The notes below the pieces were generated by a model. That model worked only from the letters and a program-made list of their open reading frames with translations, had not been told where the DNA came from and searched no databases. A stretch of 64,000 nucleotides of DNA from positions 29,631 through 93,630 of the forward strand of contig CAYYPH010000017.1 in the NCBI GenBank assembly GCA_964473485.1, given 5' to 3'. The position numbers were made by a program, and so were the translations under genes. Shown one piece after another: positions 55,601 through 64,000 of this stretch (position 1 is its first letter; the number at the start of each line of letters is the position of its first letter). Source of the stretch: CAIVAT01 sp964473485 (lineage in GTDB: Bacteria > Bacteroidota > Bacteroidia > Bacteroidales > FEN-979).

Positions 55601-58600
55601 TCGAATACTGCATCATTTCGTTCCATTGATATAGTCCGCCATAGATTTCGCAATTCGATGGAAGGTTGTCATAGCAGTATTTTTCAATTATGCCATTGTT
55701 TGTCTGTTCCTGGATCCCCTGGATCATACTGCCCACATTGAGGTTCTCCTTGAGCCAGCACTGATCACCAATTTGAACGGTGTGATAGGTTATTCCCTGA
55801 TATAAAACAGTGGGTATCCCGGGACAAGGCACGCCATATGTAATCGTCATCGTGATCGTGTTTGAGGTCGCAGGATTATTGTTCACACAGATCTGGTTGG
55901 ATGTTACGATACACTTTACCAGGTCACCATTCGCAGGCACATATGTATATGCCGGACTATTGGGTCCAACATTTATCCCATTGACATTCCACTGGTAGAC
56001 CGGGGCGGACCCGCCATTTATTGCGGTTGCCGTAAAAGTTACAGGATTTCCAACCAGCACAGGATTCTGAGAGGCTACAATGGTCACACTGGCCGGAACC
56101 TGAGGTGTGATTGTGACAGTTTTTACTGAGCTTGAGGCAGAACACTGGTTAATATTGGTCACATGAACCTGTAATGTACCCGTTGCGGGACCGGGTCCAC
56201 CCCAATGGATATTCGTTGTAGAGGCGTTCTGGCCCGACAGAATAGAGGTCCCGGCCGGCCCTGTCACCGTCCAGAAATAGGAAGCCATGCCTGGTTCAGT
56301 GAAGTAAATGTGGCCTCCGGTATTTTCACAAACCACATCCGTAGGATCGGAAAAACTCGTGATTGTCGGCGAAGGCATCTGATTTACCAATACAGGGAAA
56401 ATGGTCGGATTCATGGCCATACATCCGTAGGGGTCACTGTAGGAAACGGTAACTGAACGTGACCCTGGTGATAACCATGTCACAGTTATCGATCTTGTTC
56501 CCTGACCGGCGACAATAGTACCACCAGCACCTGCATTCCATAAATACCCGCTCATTCCGGGCTCGGTGATATATACCTGTCCGGGAACATTCTGGCAAGC
56601 CGTTGCTGGTCCCGAAATGGTCGGTACCGGAAGACTTCTTACAGTTACCGTATATGTGCCGGCAATGGATGCCCTGCATCCAAAGCCGTTGGTATAATTT
56701 ACCGTTATCGTTTTCTGGCCAGCTGTTGTCCAGGTTATTACCACAAAATTACTCGTCGATGTTCCGCCGGCGGTAATTGTTCCACCGCTCGAAACGGTCC
56801 AGCTGTAATTGGTTTGACCACTGGCCGTCGCATAAGTATTTGATGTGGAGTTTACACAAACTGTTGACGGGCCGCTTATGACAGGGACCGGCTGTGGATT
56901 TACAGTTACCGTAAAGGTAGCCGGATTCAATGATGAACATCCTCCCGGGTCGGTATAGTTAACCGTCACCGTTTGTGTACCGGCAGTATTCCATAAAACC
57001 GTGATGGTGTTTGTATACATGGGCAGACTCGTAATGATGGTACCTCCCAGCGATACGTTCCAATCATACGTAACCATGCCTGGTTGTGTGGAATAGGTGG
57101 CGGTTGATCCCACGCAAACAGATCCCTGACCTGTGATCACCGGATCAGCCGGTCTTGTGTTTATCGTAATATTGGCCTGTGATAACTCCGACTGACAACC
57201 ATTGCCGTCGGTATAAGTAACAAACACCTGCGGCGCACCAGGGTTATTCCATAGTACAGTCACATTGCTCGTACCGGATCCCGAAGTTATAATTCCACCA
57301 AGGGTGGCGCTCCATACATAGTTGCTCATACCGGATTCGGTCGAGAAAGGTATTCCAGTACCACCGGTACATCCATATAATGGCCCGGCTATGACTGGAA
57401 CGGGTAACGGGTGAACCACAACCGGCTTCATGGTTGGCACCAGTGCCTGGCACGCTGCCGATGGATTGGTATAAATGACCGTTACCGTTTGCGTTCCTGC
57501 CTGTGTCCACATAACCGTTATACTGTTAGTGCCGGCACCGGCCAGTATCGACCCAGAACCCACATTCCAATTATACAAAGCCATTCCAGGTTCTGTCCAG
57601 AAATTGATCGATCCATTCTTACAGACGCTTGAGGCACCATTGATGGTGGGTACCGGCGACTGGTTCGCCTGTACAACCAGGGTTCCCGGCACGATGGTCG
57701 GGCATCCCACTTTATTGATATAACTTACGGTTATCGTATGAGTGCCTGCTGTTTGCCATTGTATCATTGCGTTGCTGGTATTGCCTCCTGAAACGATTGA
57801 ACCACCTGAACTTAGCGCCCAGGAATAACTGGTCATCCCTAATTCAGTACTATAATTTACCGATGTTCCCGTACAAACCGCTGTTGATCCGCTGATCACC
57901 GGCACTGTTGTTGCCGACACATTCACCGACTTGACCGTTACGTTTGGAGAACTGCATCCTGAAGCATTGGAGTAATTCACTGTCACGGTTTGCAATCCAG
58001 GAGTGATCCAGTGTACCTGAATTGAAAAGGATCCCTGACCGCTGGTGATCGTTCCGCCGGTAATGGTCCAGGTATAGTTGTTCATGCCCTGTTCGGTAAA
58101 ATAGGTTATTCCAGTCGTTCCCGAGCAAATGGATCCCGTTCCCGTGATGGTAGGCGCCGGCGGGGATGCATTGACAGTAACCGTTTTGACAGTCGGTGTG
58201 AGTGTTCCGCAACCCAGTTGTGAAGTATAGTTAACCATGATACTCCGGCTGCCGCTGCCAGTCCAGATCACTGTCACGGTATTTGATGCAGTGCTTCCAT
58301 TGAAATAGCCTCCGCCGGCCGGTAAGGTCCACACATAATTAGTCATTCCCGTCTCGGTGGTATAAACATTCTGGAACCCGGTACAGGCAGGATCAGGGCC
58401 ACTGATGGTCGGTGTCAGCAGCGATTGCACGCTGACCGACATCACAGTGGGGCTTGCTGCTGTACATCCGTTCGCATTAATGTAATTTACAGATATTGTC
58501 TGTATACCGGCAGTAGTCCATGTGACAAGAACTGATGAAGTGCCCTGGCCACTGGTAATGATTCCGCCGGTAACAATCCACAGGTACCCCGACATGCCTG

Positions 58601-61600
58601 GTTGGGTGGAATAAATATTTCCAACAGAATTAAGGCAAACCATCCCTTCCCCGGCAATCGTGGGAACCGGCAATGGGTTCACAGTCAGCAATACAGGATT
58701 GGTATACACAGTGCCACCATTGTCTGAGGATGTCTGTGCATTTCTGTACCAGGTGGTCATGGTCATGGTTCCTGGCTGATAGGTCAAATTGGTAGCGGCG
58801 GGTATGTTGGAGAAGACCATGTTATCCATAGAGCTCTGCCAGTTATAGGAATAGGGTGTGCTTCCTCCGCTGGGCGCCGTGGCCGTCAGGGTGTTGGGTA
58901 TGGCATTCCGGCAAATCGTCTGGGTTGCTACTGCACTGCCAGCCACGAACTGTGCATATACGGTAATGTTGAAGGTGATGTCGGGACCATAACACGTCGT
59001 CTGGTTATAAACCGGAGTGACCGTAATGGTGGCAGTGACCGGAACTGCGGTATTATTGGTCGCGGTAAATGTACCAATATCCCCGGTACCGGAACCTGCG
59101 AGGCCAATCGACGGAGTCGTGTTCGACCAGCTGAAGACAGTGCCCGCTACCGTACCCGTGAAATTGATGGCCGTTGTGGGCGCACCGTTGCATACAAACT
59201 GGCTGGTAACCGGATTCACTGTCGGAGTCGGGTTTACAATTATAGTAAAGCTAACCGGCACCCCGGTACAGGTCACCCCTCCGGTGGTGTACGACGGCGT
59301 TACGGTGATGGTAGCCGTTACCGGCATTGTTGAATAGTTAGTGGCAGTAAATGCAGGAATATTTCCGCTGCCGGCAGAGGCTAAACCGATCGATGAATTA
59401 CTGTTGGTCCAGTTAAATACCGTGCCCTGAATTGAACCGCTAAAAGTAACGGGTGTACTCTGTGTCCCACTGCAAAGCACCTGTCCGGCAACCTGGTTAA
59501 CTGTGGGCAGATCATTGACTGTCGTTGTATAGGTTGCCTTGGTATATCCATAACAATACAGGTTCTGATAGTTGACTTCGACGGTCTTAACGCCAGGCGT
59601 TGTCCAGGTTACGATGACGTAATTGGATGTAGTTGTTCCTCCGGCAGTTACAATGCCACCCTGCGCCTGAAGGTCATTCCAGATATAGTTGCTATTGCCG
59701 GACTGGGTTGTATAAATATTGTTGGCACTGTTCAGGCAACATACAGCTACGCCCGATAATGTCGGAACGGGCCTTGAATACACTGTTGTTGTGTAGATAG
59801 CGGGAACCAATGCACTACATCCGGCGATATTCGAGTAATTTACGGATACATTTTTTACTCCCGGGGTATTCCATATTACTGAAATTTCATTTGCCGTAGT
59901 CGTGGGAGAGGTAATGATAGATCCTCCGGCCGAAACGCTCCAGGTGTAATTGTTCATCCCAGGCTGGGTCGAGTAAGTAATGGTCGATTCAGTACAAGCC
60001 ACCAAATCTCCTGAAATTACAGGATTGGGCGGACGGTCATAAATGGTCACCTCTTTTCGTTTCATATTGGACTGACATCCATGATCATCTGTGTAAATCA
60101 AGTCAATAAGTCCAAGCGTAGTAGAAATCCATTCAACAGTCACAGTAGCGAGGTTGCTGATTCCGCCAACGATGTATCCAGTTGAGCTAACGCTCCACTG
60201 GTAATTGCTCATGTTATTCTCAGTGTAATATACAGTTCCTGAGTTCCCCACACAGGCAACACTCGGTCCTGTAATGGTCGGAACAGGGTCGTAAACCGTG
60301 ACTGTTTTCGTGGCCGGATTGGCCGGACGACATCCACCTGCCGGATCAGTATAGTTTACAGTAACAGTCCTGGTGCCTGCCGTTGTCCACAAAACCGTGA
60401 TTGAATAGGTTCCCAATCCCGATGTTATCGTTCCGCCTGCTCCGACTTCCCATGTGTAGAGAGAATTACCCGGCTGCGTCGAATAGGTTTTAGTCTCATT
60501 GAGGCAGGACTCAGCAGGTCCGGTGATCGTAACAATCGGTGTGGTATTCACGGTAATTGTTCGTGTAGCCTGGACAGGACAATCGTTTTCATTGAGGTAG
60601 CTTACTGTTACCGTCTGAGTTCCCGTATTATTCCATATAACACCGATCGTACTGGTCCAGGTACCCGGTATCACGGTGCCTCCAGGAGAGATGTTCCATT
60701 GATAGGTTGACATAGTTGTTTCGGTCGAATAATACATTGTGTTTCCTGTGCAGGCATCAGGAGGATAACTGCTTATGGTTGCAGCGTTGACAGGGAATAC
60801 ATTGACTGTCTTGACGCCCGGGTTGGCGACAAGGCAACCTGATGTATGGATATAACTAACCGTAATGGTCTGTACCCCGGCGGTGTTCCATGTCACCGTT
60901 ATGGCATTGGTGGTTGCACCGGCGGTAATTGTACCACCTGTTACATTCCAATTGTATGCCGTCATATTGGCGTCGGTATAATAAACCACTCCGGAATAAC
61001 CCTGACAAATTTCACTGCTGCCAATAACAACCGGGGTCGGTGCTGCAGGATTTACTGTAATGGTGAAGGTCTTGACAGAACCAGTACAGGCTACGGAGCC
61101 ATTGCTGAATTGCGGGGTCACCGTGATCAGGGCAATGATTGGCGTTACCCCGGTGTTGACCGCCGTAAACGACGGGATGTTCCCGCTTCCGTTGGCTGGC
61201 AGGCCGATCGACGGGTTCGAGTTGGTCCAGCTGTAACTGGTGGTGCCGCCGGTGTTCACCGTCGTGAAGGTCACCTGGTTGCTGATCCCACCATGGCACA
61301 GGATCTGGCTGGCCGGCTGGTTGACCTGGCCGGCCGGGTTCACGGTGATGGTAAAGGTTTTTGGCAAGCCGGAACAGGTCACGGATCCGTTGGTGAAATA
61401 AGGCGTAACGGTAATATTGGCCGTAACCGGGGCATTGGTCGTGTTGGACGCCGTGAACGACGGAACGCTGACAGTCCCGGTGGCAGCAAGACCGATCGCG
61501 GTATTGTCATTGGCCCAGGAATAGGACGTTGTGCCGCCGGTGTTGGCCGTAGTGAAGCTCACCGCCGCGGTGCTGTTGCCGTTGCAGACTACCTGCCATG

Positions 61601-64000
61601 CTGGCTGGTCGACCTGGCCAGCCGGATTTACCGTAATGGTAAACGTCTTGACCGAACCGGGGCATGACACAGGTCCGTTGGTGAACAGCGGGGTCACCAC
61701 GATGGTTGCCGTGGCCGGGGTAGTGCCGGTATTGGTCGCGGTGAAGGTCGCGATATCGCCTGTCCCGCTGGCAGCCAGCCCGATGGCCGTGTTGGAGTTG
61801 GTCCAGTTGAAGGTGGTCGTTCCCCCGGTATTGTTGGTGGTGAAGGCGACGGCCGCCGTGGCTGAATTATTGCAGACCACCTGGTTTCCCGGCTGGTTTA
61901 CCTGCGCCGATGGATTCACCGTGATGGTAAATGATTTTGTTGCACCGGGACAGGATACCGAACCAAATGCAAAATGAGGCGTGACCTCGATGATGGCAAT
62001 GGCCGGCGATGTGCCGCTGTTAATGGCCGTGAACGAAGCGATCGTCCCGGTTCCTGTTGCGGGAAGCCCGATCGTTGCGTTCGTATTGGTCCAGGTGTAG
62101 GTGGTGGTTCCAACAGTATTGGTGGTGGTAAAGCTTATAGCGGAAGTTATATTGCCGTTGCAAACCACGGTGCTGACAGGTTGGTCAACCTGGCCGTTGG
62201 GATTGACAGTAACCGTTATTGTGTAAGCGGAGCTGCTGCATAGTCCGCCCGTTGACATGGCAGTAACAACATACTCAGCAGTGCCCGGCGCATTAGTGGT
62301 TGCGGTTAGTAATTGTGAGATAGTTGATCCGATTCCGGCAGTGGCTCCTGAAACATTATTTACACTTCCCGGAATCCAGGCGAAAGAACTGGATACAGAT
62401 GAAGTAAGGTTTATATTCGTGTTATTTCCGCTGCATATTGTTGCTGAATTAGGAGTTATTACGACAGGGACAGGATTAACAGTCACCGTTATTGTGAAGA
62501 CAACTCCTGCGCAGGATCCTGCTGTAGATGTTGGCACCACCAGGTATTCGACTGTGCCGGGGTTTGAATTACCTGGATTGGTTAAAACCTGCGTAATTGT
62601 TGCTCCCGAACCGCCTGAGGCTCCCGTTATGCTGCCTGTAACAGCCCCGATAGTCCAGACAAATGTGCTTGGTATGGATGCGGTGAGTCCGATATTGGTA
62701 TTGGTCCCGCTGCAGATGGACTTCGTGGCGGGGGTTTGCATAACTGGTCTTGGGTTTACTGTTACTGTTATCGTATAAGCAGGCCCGGTGCATGAACTCG
62801 AGAGATAAGTCGGCACAACCACATATTCAACGCTACCCTGGACTGAGCTGTTAGATAGTGTAAGTTCCTGGTTGATTGAGTTCCCCGACCCAAAGGTTGC
62901 GCCCAGAACCCCTGAGACAGTACCAATAGTCCATGCAAATGAACTTGGTGCTGTGGCGGTCAGATTAATGTTGGTTCCTGATCCATCGCAGATGCTTTTG
63001 GTGTTGGGTGTTGTTACAACCGGTGTCGGATTTACCGTAACGGTTATGGTGTAAACCGATCCGGTACAAGGGCCGCCCGTGGATGTTGGTGTTACAAGGT
63101 ATTCAACTATTCCGGTGGTTGAAGTATTGGTATTTGTAAGAACCTGGTTGATCAGTCCGCCCGATCCACCTGTGGCTCCTGTAATCCCGGGAGTCACTGA
63201 CCCGATTGTCCAGTTAAAGCTGCTTGGAGTGCTGGCTGAGAGAACAATATTCGGACTTGTTCCGTTACAGATAACCATTGTGCTGGGATTTGTAACAACC
63301 GGCTTGGGGTTGACCGTGACCGTAATCGTGTAGGGGCTACCCGTACAGGCACTTCCTGTATAGGTTGGCACCACGACGTACTCCACTGAGCCCGCAGTTG
63401 AATTGCTGGTATTGGTCAGTACCTGGGTGATGGTATATCCTGATCCGGCAGCCGCTCCGGTAATGCCTCCCGAGATATTGCCCAGGGTCCATTCAAAGGT
63501 GCTTGATGCCGTTGCTGTCAACAGAATATTCGGATCAGCGCCACTGCAAATGGTACTCGCATTTGCTGTGGTCACCGATGGGATTGGATTCACTGTTACT
63601 GTAATTGTAAAGGGTGATCCAACGCATGCTCCCGCACTCGAAGTGGGAACGACAATATATTCAACATATCCGGTTGTCGTATTGGTTGTGTTAGTCAGCA
63701 CCTGCGAGATGGTCGTTCCAGATCCGGCGCTGAATCCTGTCACCCTGATGTTTGATCCGATGGTCCAGGTATAAGTACTGGTAGTAGTTGCCGATAATAT
63801 TATATTGGTGTTGCTACCACTGCAGATGGTTTTGGTGTTGGCCGTAAGCATGGACGGTACGGGATTGACGGTGATGGTAAATGTTTTCGTTGATCCGATG
63901 CAACTTACCGATCCGTTGGTGAACGTCGGCGTGACCGTGATCGTTGCGATCACCGGGTCGCTGGTGGTATTACTTGCTGTAAATGACGGAACACTCGTCG
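52635..64000 (-). CDS. Second giant T9SS PKD-like repeat protein (5' end beyond the window)
   Basis: At least 3788 residues; the frame is open to the right edge, so the N-terminus is missing. From the N-terminal side: part of a type II module; six modules of about 92 residues (KTICSGxxxNI...VEYVVVPT); four of 96 residues (QVNQPxxxVVCNG...FTNGPVSC); six PKD-like modules of about 85 residues; two more type II and one TTWYRNAQTSS module; a nine-module PKD-like unit; and a FISUMP domain between two similar modules. Seven more PKD-like modules follow, then a likely 3-coathanger-stack region (TECYDAVQTITV, GQNILYLPGTVVQPGGYM) and a type A sorting domain (LYPNPTEDIFYVET, GIYLVRIVTG). It is a surface-exposed cargo with probable adhesive or matrix function. 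The homology with the neighbouring giant implies gene duplication. Confidence 0.87.
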   Translation of the reverse strand, partial: TSVPSFTASNTTSDPVIATITVTPTFTNGSVSCIGSTKTFTITVNPVPSMLTANTKTICSGSNTNIILSATTTSTYTWTIGSNIRVTGFSAGSGTTISQVLTNTTNTTTGYVEYIVVPTSSAGACVGSPFTITVTVNPIPSVTTANASTICSGADPNILLTATASSTFEWTLGNISGGITGAAAGSGYTITQVLTNTSNSTAGSVEYVVVPTYTGSACTGSPYTITVTVNPKPVVTNPSTMVICNGTSPNIVLSASTPSSFNWTIGSVTPGITGATGGSGGLINQVLTNTNTSTTGIVEYLVTPTSTGGPCTGSVYTITVTVNPTPVVTTPNTKSICDGSGTNINLTATAPSSFAWTIGTVSGVLGATFGSGNSINQELTLSNSSVQGSVEYVVVPTYLSSSCTGPAYTITVTVNPRPVMQTPATKSICSGTNTNIGLTASIPSTFVWTIGAVTGSITGASGGSGATITQVLTNPGNSNPGTVEYLVVPTSTAGSCAGVVFTITVTVNPVPVVITPNSATICSGNNTNINLTSSVSSSFAWIPGSVNNVSGATAGIGSTISQLLTATTNAPGTAEYVVTAMSTGGLCSSSAYTITVTVNPNGQVDQPVSTVVCNGNITSAISFTTTNTVGTTTYTWTNTNATIGLPATGTGTIASFTAINSGTSPAIAIIEVTPHFAFGSVSCPGATKSFTITVNPSAQVNQPGNQVVCNNSATAAVAFTTNNTGGTTTFNWTNSNTAIGLAASGTGDIATFTATNTGTTPATATIVVTPLFTNGPVSCPGSVKTFTITVNPAGQVDQPAWQVVCNGNSTAAVSFTTANTGGTTSYSWANDNTAIGLAATGTVSVPSFTASNTTNAPVTANITVTPYFTNGSVTCSGLPKTFTITVNPAGQVNQPASQILCHGGISNQVTFTTVNTGGTTSYSWTNSNPSIGLPANGSGNIPSFTAVNTGVTPIIALITVTPQFSNGSVACTGSVKTFTITVNPAAPTPVVIGSSEICQGYSGVVYYTDANMTAYNWNVTGGTITAGATTNAITVTWNTAGVQTITVSYIHTSGCLVANPGVKTVNVFPVNAATISSYPPDACTGNTMYYSTETTMSTYQWNISPGGTVIPGTWTSTIGVIWNNTGTQTVTVSYLNENDCPVQATRTITVNTTPIVTITGPAESCLNETKTYSTQPGNSLYTWEVGAGGTITSGLGTYSITVLWTTAGTRTVTVNYTDPAGGCRPANPATKTVTVYDPVPTITGPSVACVGNSGTVYYTENNMSNYQWSVSSTGYIVGGISNLATVTVEWISTTLGLIDLIYTDDHGCQSNMKRKEVTIYDRPPNPVISGDLVACTESTITYSTQPGMNNYTWSVSAGGSIITSPTTTANEISVIWNTPGVKNVSVNYSNIAGCSALVPAIYTTTVYSRPVPTLSGVAVCCLNSANNIYTTQSGNSNYIWNDLQAQGGIVTAGGTTTSNYVIVTWTTPGVKTVEVNYQNLYCYGYTKATYTTTVNDLPTVNQVAGQVLCSGTQSTPVTFSGSIQGTVFNWTNSNSSIGLASAGSGNIPAFTATNYSTMPVTATITVTPSYTTGGVTCTGVPVSFTIIVNPTPTVNPVTSQFVCNGAPTTAINFTGTVAGTVFSWSNTTPSIGLAGSGTGDIGTFTATNNTAVPVTATITVTPVYNQTTCYGPDITFNITVYAQFVAGSAVATQTICRNAIPNTLTATAPSGGSTPYSYNWQSSMDNMVFSNIPAATNLTYQPGTMTMTTWYRNAQTSSDNGGTVYTNPVLLTVNPLPVPTIAGEGMVCLNSVGNIYSTQPGMSGYLWIVTGGIITSGQGTSSVLVTWTTAGIQTISVNYINANGCTAASPTVMSVSVQSLLTPTISGPDPACTGFQNVYTTETGMTNYVWTLPAGGGYFNGSTASNTVTVIWTGSGSRSIMVNYTSQLGCGTLTPTVKTVTVNASPPAPTITGTGSICSGTTGITYFTEQGMNNYTWTITGGTITSGQGSFSIQVHWITPGLQTVTVNYSNASGCSSPNVTVKSVNVSATTVPVISGSTAVCTGTSVNYSTELGMTSYSWALSSGGSIVSGGNTSNAMIQWQTAGTHTITVSYINKVGCPTIVPGTLVVQANQSPVPTINGASSVCKNGSINFWTEPGMALYNWNVGSGSILAGAGTNSITVMWTQAGTQTVTVIYTNPSAACQALVPTMKPVVVHPLPVPVIAGPLYGCTGGTGIPFSTESGMSNYVWSATLGGIITSGSGTSNVTVLWNNPGAPQVFVTYTDGNGCQSELSQANITINTRPADPVITGQGSVCVGSTATYSTQPGMVTYDWNVSLGGTIITSLPMYTNTITVLWNTAGTQTVTVNYTDPGGCSSLNPATFTVTVNPQPVPVISGPSTVCVNSTSNTYATASGQTNYSWTVSSGGTITAGGTSTSNFVVITWTTAGQKTITVNYTNGFGCRASIAGTYTVTVRSLPVPTISGPATACQNVPGQVYITEPGMSGYLWNAGAGGTIVAGQGTRSITVTWLSPGSRSVTVSYSDPYGCMAMNPTIFPVLVNQMPSPTITSFSDPTDVVCENTGGHIYFTEPGMASYFWTVTGPAGTSILSGQNASTTNIHWGGPGPATGTLQVHVTNINQCSASSSVKTVTITPQVPASVTIVASQNPVLVGNPVTFTATAINGGSAPVYQWNVNGINVGPNSPAYTYVPANGDLVKCIVTSNQICVNNNPATSNTITMTITYGVPCPGIPTVLYQGITYHTVQIGDQCWLKENLNVGSMIQGIQEQTNNGIIEKYCYDNLPSNCEIYGGLYQWNEMMQYSTAPSVRGICPEGWHLASDDEWSVLTTGQGGEPIAGGKIKEVGIDHWLSPNTGAVNSTGFTGLGGGLRYANGTFGSIREFGYFMTSSQNSLTNAWSRYLAYNLNSVNRNLNNKSLGFSARCLKDNCASYPPVSVTISAASNPVCSGANVLFSAYPVNGGSAPVYQWKVNGNNVGTNNQTFMYVPSNNDVITCVLTSNLPAPCLSGNPATSNAITMTVNSLPVPTISGPSTVCTGAVGSDYYTETGMSAYNWIVSQGGTIVSGLGTRSITVIWTSSGAQSVSVNYVNGAGCAALQPTVKAVVVNPAPVPTISGLSQVCSGTSITYNTEPGKSNYVWTVGAGGLITSGQGTQAIMVRWNQSGNWTVNVSYNDPVTGCGSVIPASRTVTVFPLPIPSVAGPSTSCVGSTGNNYSTETGMTGYVWTISSGGTITSGQGTGAISVTWNTAGSQFVTVNYVNANGCSAAAPSIKSVMVTTPPVPLITGSSSACVQELKTYSTESGMSGYVWNISPDGTILAGSNTATITVQWQVAGLKNVRVSYTNQNGCTGISAVKTVTVNGLAVPTITGPASVCSGSIANYSTETGMTGYTWNVSSGGIIINGQGTSSITVNWYVAGINAVSVNYIPTSGCISPVPSVRQVEVYQAPVPTISGVSNICPSAGVVYYTEPGMSNYNWSLPQGGIITSGQGTNVITVTWQISGNWSLYVNYSNLQGCTASSPTQKIVTVLPVPQPTITGPTVTGIGSVVVYSTPTGMIDYQWSISAGGTIISGGNTSSILVNWFATGNQSVSLITVNQFGCQSLVPTVLAVSVNPPANVSLSNITIGSGETECYDAVQTITVAGNNTHFIVQSGGSATMIAGQNILYLPGTVVQPGGYMHGYITTTGNYCGTMTPSMITLIAGQETMPETSSDDLTFRLYPNPTEDIFYVETEDQSSVPSFNVEVFTMQGKRIHTQHSLPGTNKLKFSLNGKPTGIYLVRIVTGDFVKSFRVVKL
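55228..55840 (-). other. FISUMP domain inside the second giant protein
   Basis: About 200 residues matching the Fibrobacter succinogenes major paralogous domain: the opening YQGITYHTVQIGDQCWLKEN, then YGGLYQWNEMM, CPEGWHLASDDEW, GFTGLGGGLRY and the closing GFSARCLKD. It is flanked on both sides by similar modules sharing GGSAPVYQWxVNG. Boundaries are approximate. The role of the domain is not established, though it is often in lipoproteins and surface proteins. Confidence 0.8.
56370..58664 (-). repeat. Nine-module unit in the second giant gene (2295 bp)
   Basis: The modules run in the same order and with the same markers as units 1-4 of the neighbouring gene, including the fifth module with CKNGS and the R-P-A-D-P junction before module 7. 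The length of 2295 bp is within the range of those units. Confidence 0.75.
61041..62192 (-). repeat. Four tandem 288-bp modules
   Basis: Exactly 1152 bp, or four modules of 96 residues, each opening QVxQP and closing with K-T-F-T-I-T-V-N-P. They are visibly GC-richer and more alike at the DNA level than the modules downstream. Confidence 0.75.
62193..63854 (-). repeat. Six tandem modules of about 277 bp
   Basis: Six modules of about 92 residues, each with ICSGxxxNI near the start, a W-T-I-G segment, VEYVVVPT and an ending YTITVTVNP. They precede the 288-bp module block on the N-terminal side. Confidence 0.75.

Noticed and set aside
62257..62778. Plus-strand frame with hydrophobic repeated sequence opposite the second giant
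   Set aside because: It is a periodic shadow of the repeat modules; the minus strand has continuous modules and a sorting domain.

Overview
The window looks like one chromosomal contig from a Bacteroidota bacterium, most likely a Bacteroidales-like member of a metagenome assembly. The evidence is five proteins with type IX secretion (T9SS) type A sorting domains, Bacteroidota-style promoters (TTG, about 20 nt, then TAnnTTTG), LytTR/LytS and propeller-type sensor kinases, M56/BlaR-TonB fusions, TPR-LuxR regulators and little use of Shine-Dalgarno sequences. A 100-N scaffold gap sits inside a heptamer tandem repeat at 18898-18997. I saw no rRNA, tRNA, CRISPR array, transposase or phage gene.

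Layout. 1-3.1 kb: the tail of a T9SS protein, then a LytTR response regulator and LytS-type kinase operon. 3.2-7.4 kb (minus): a TauE-like permease remnant, then a receiver protein, a coiled-coil lipoprotein and a lipase-like lipoprotein that appear to form one operon. 7.7-14 kb: a TPR-LuxR membrane regulator, a DUF4197 protein, Fe superoxide dismutase, a CtpA-type S41 protease and an alpha/beta hydrolase. 14-17.5 kb (minus): a TPR protein, a BlaI-like repressor and an M56-TonB antirepressor, probably one autoregulated operon. 17.6-24.3 kb: Ldh-family and L-2-hydroxyglutarate oxidoreductases, small conserved proteins, an SDR and an acyl-CoA ligase. 24.5-37.7 kb: a BNR-repeat T9SS protein, an M16 protease, an HdeD-like protein with a propeller histidine kinase, an FG-GAP T9SS protein and a YeiH-family transporter. 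37.7-40.2 kb (minus): a four-module glycogen-binding-like protein translationally coupled to a double retropepsin-like protease.

40.3-64 kb is dominated by two tandem giant T9SS surface proteins on the minus strand: one of 4045 residues, and one of more than 3780 residues that runs off the right edge. Both are strings of cysteine-paired PKD-like modules of about 85 residues. These modules are organised in a higher-order unit of nine modules (2283-2298 bp). The unit occurs four times in the first protein and once in the second. Within the first protein a GC-richer unit is bounded by two perfect 411-bp direct repeats exactly 2289 bp (763 codons) apart. Recombination between them would add or delete one whole nine-module unit in frame. 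This is the most striking feature of the window.

A second recurring theme is short tandem arrays (7-8 bp units) or GC-rich palindromes that begin at, or within a few bases of, the stop codons of many genes.
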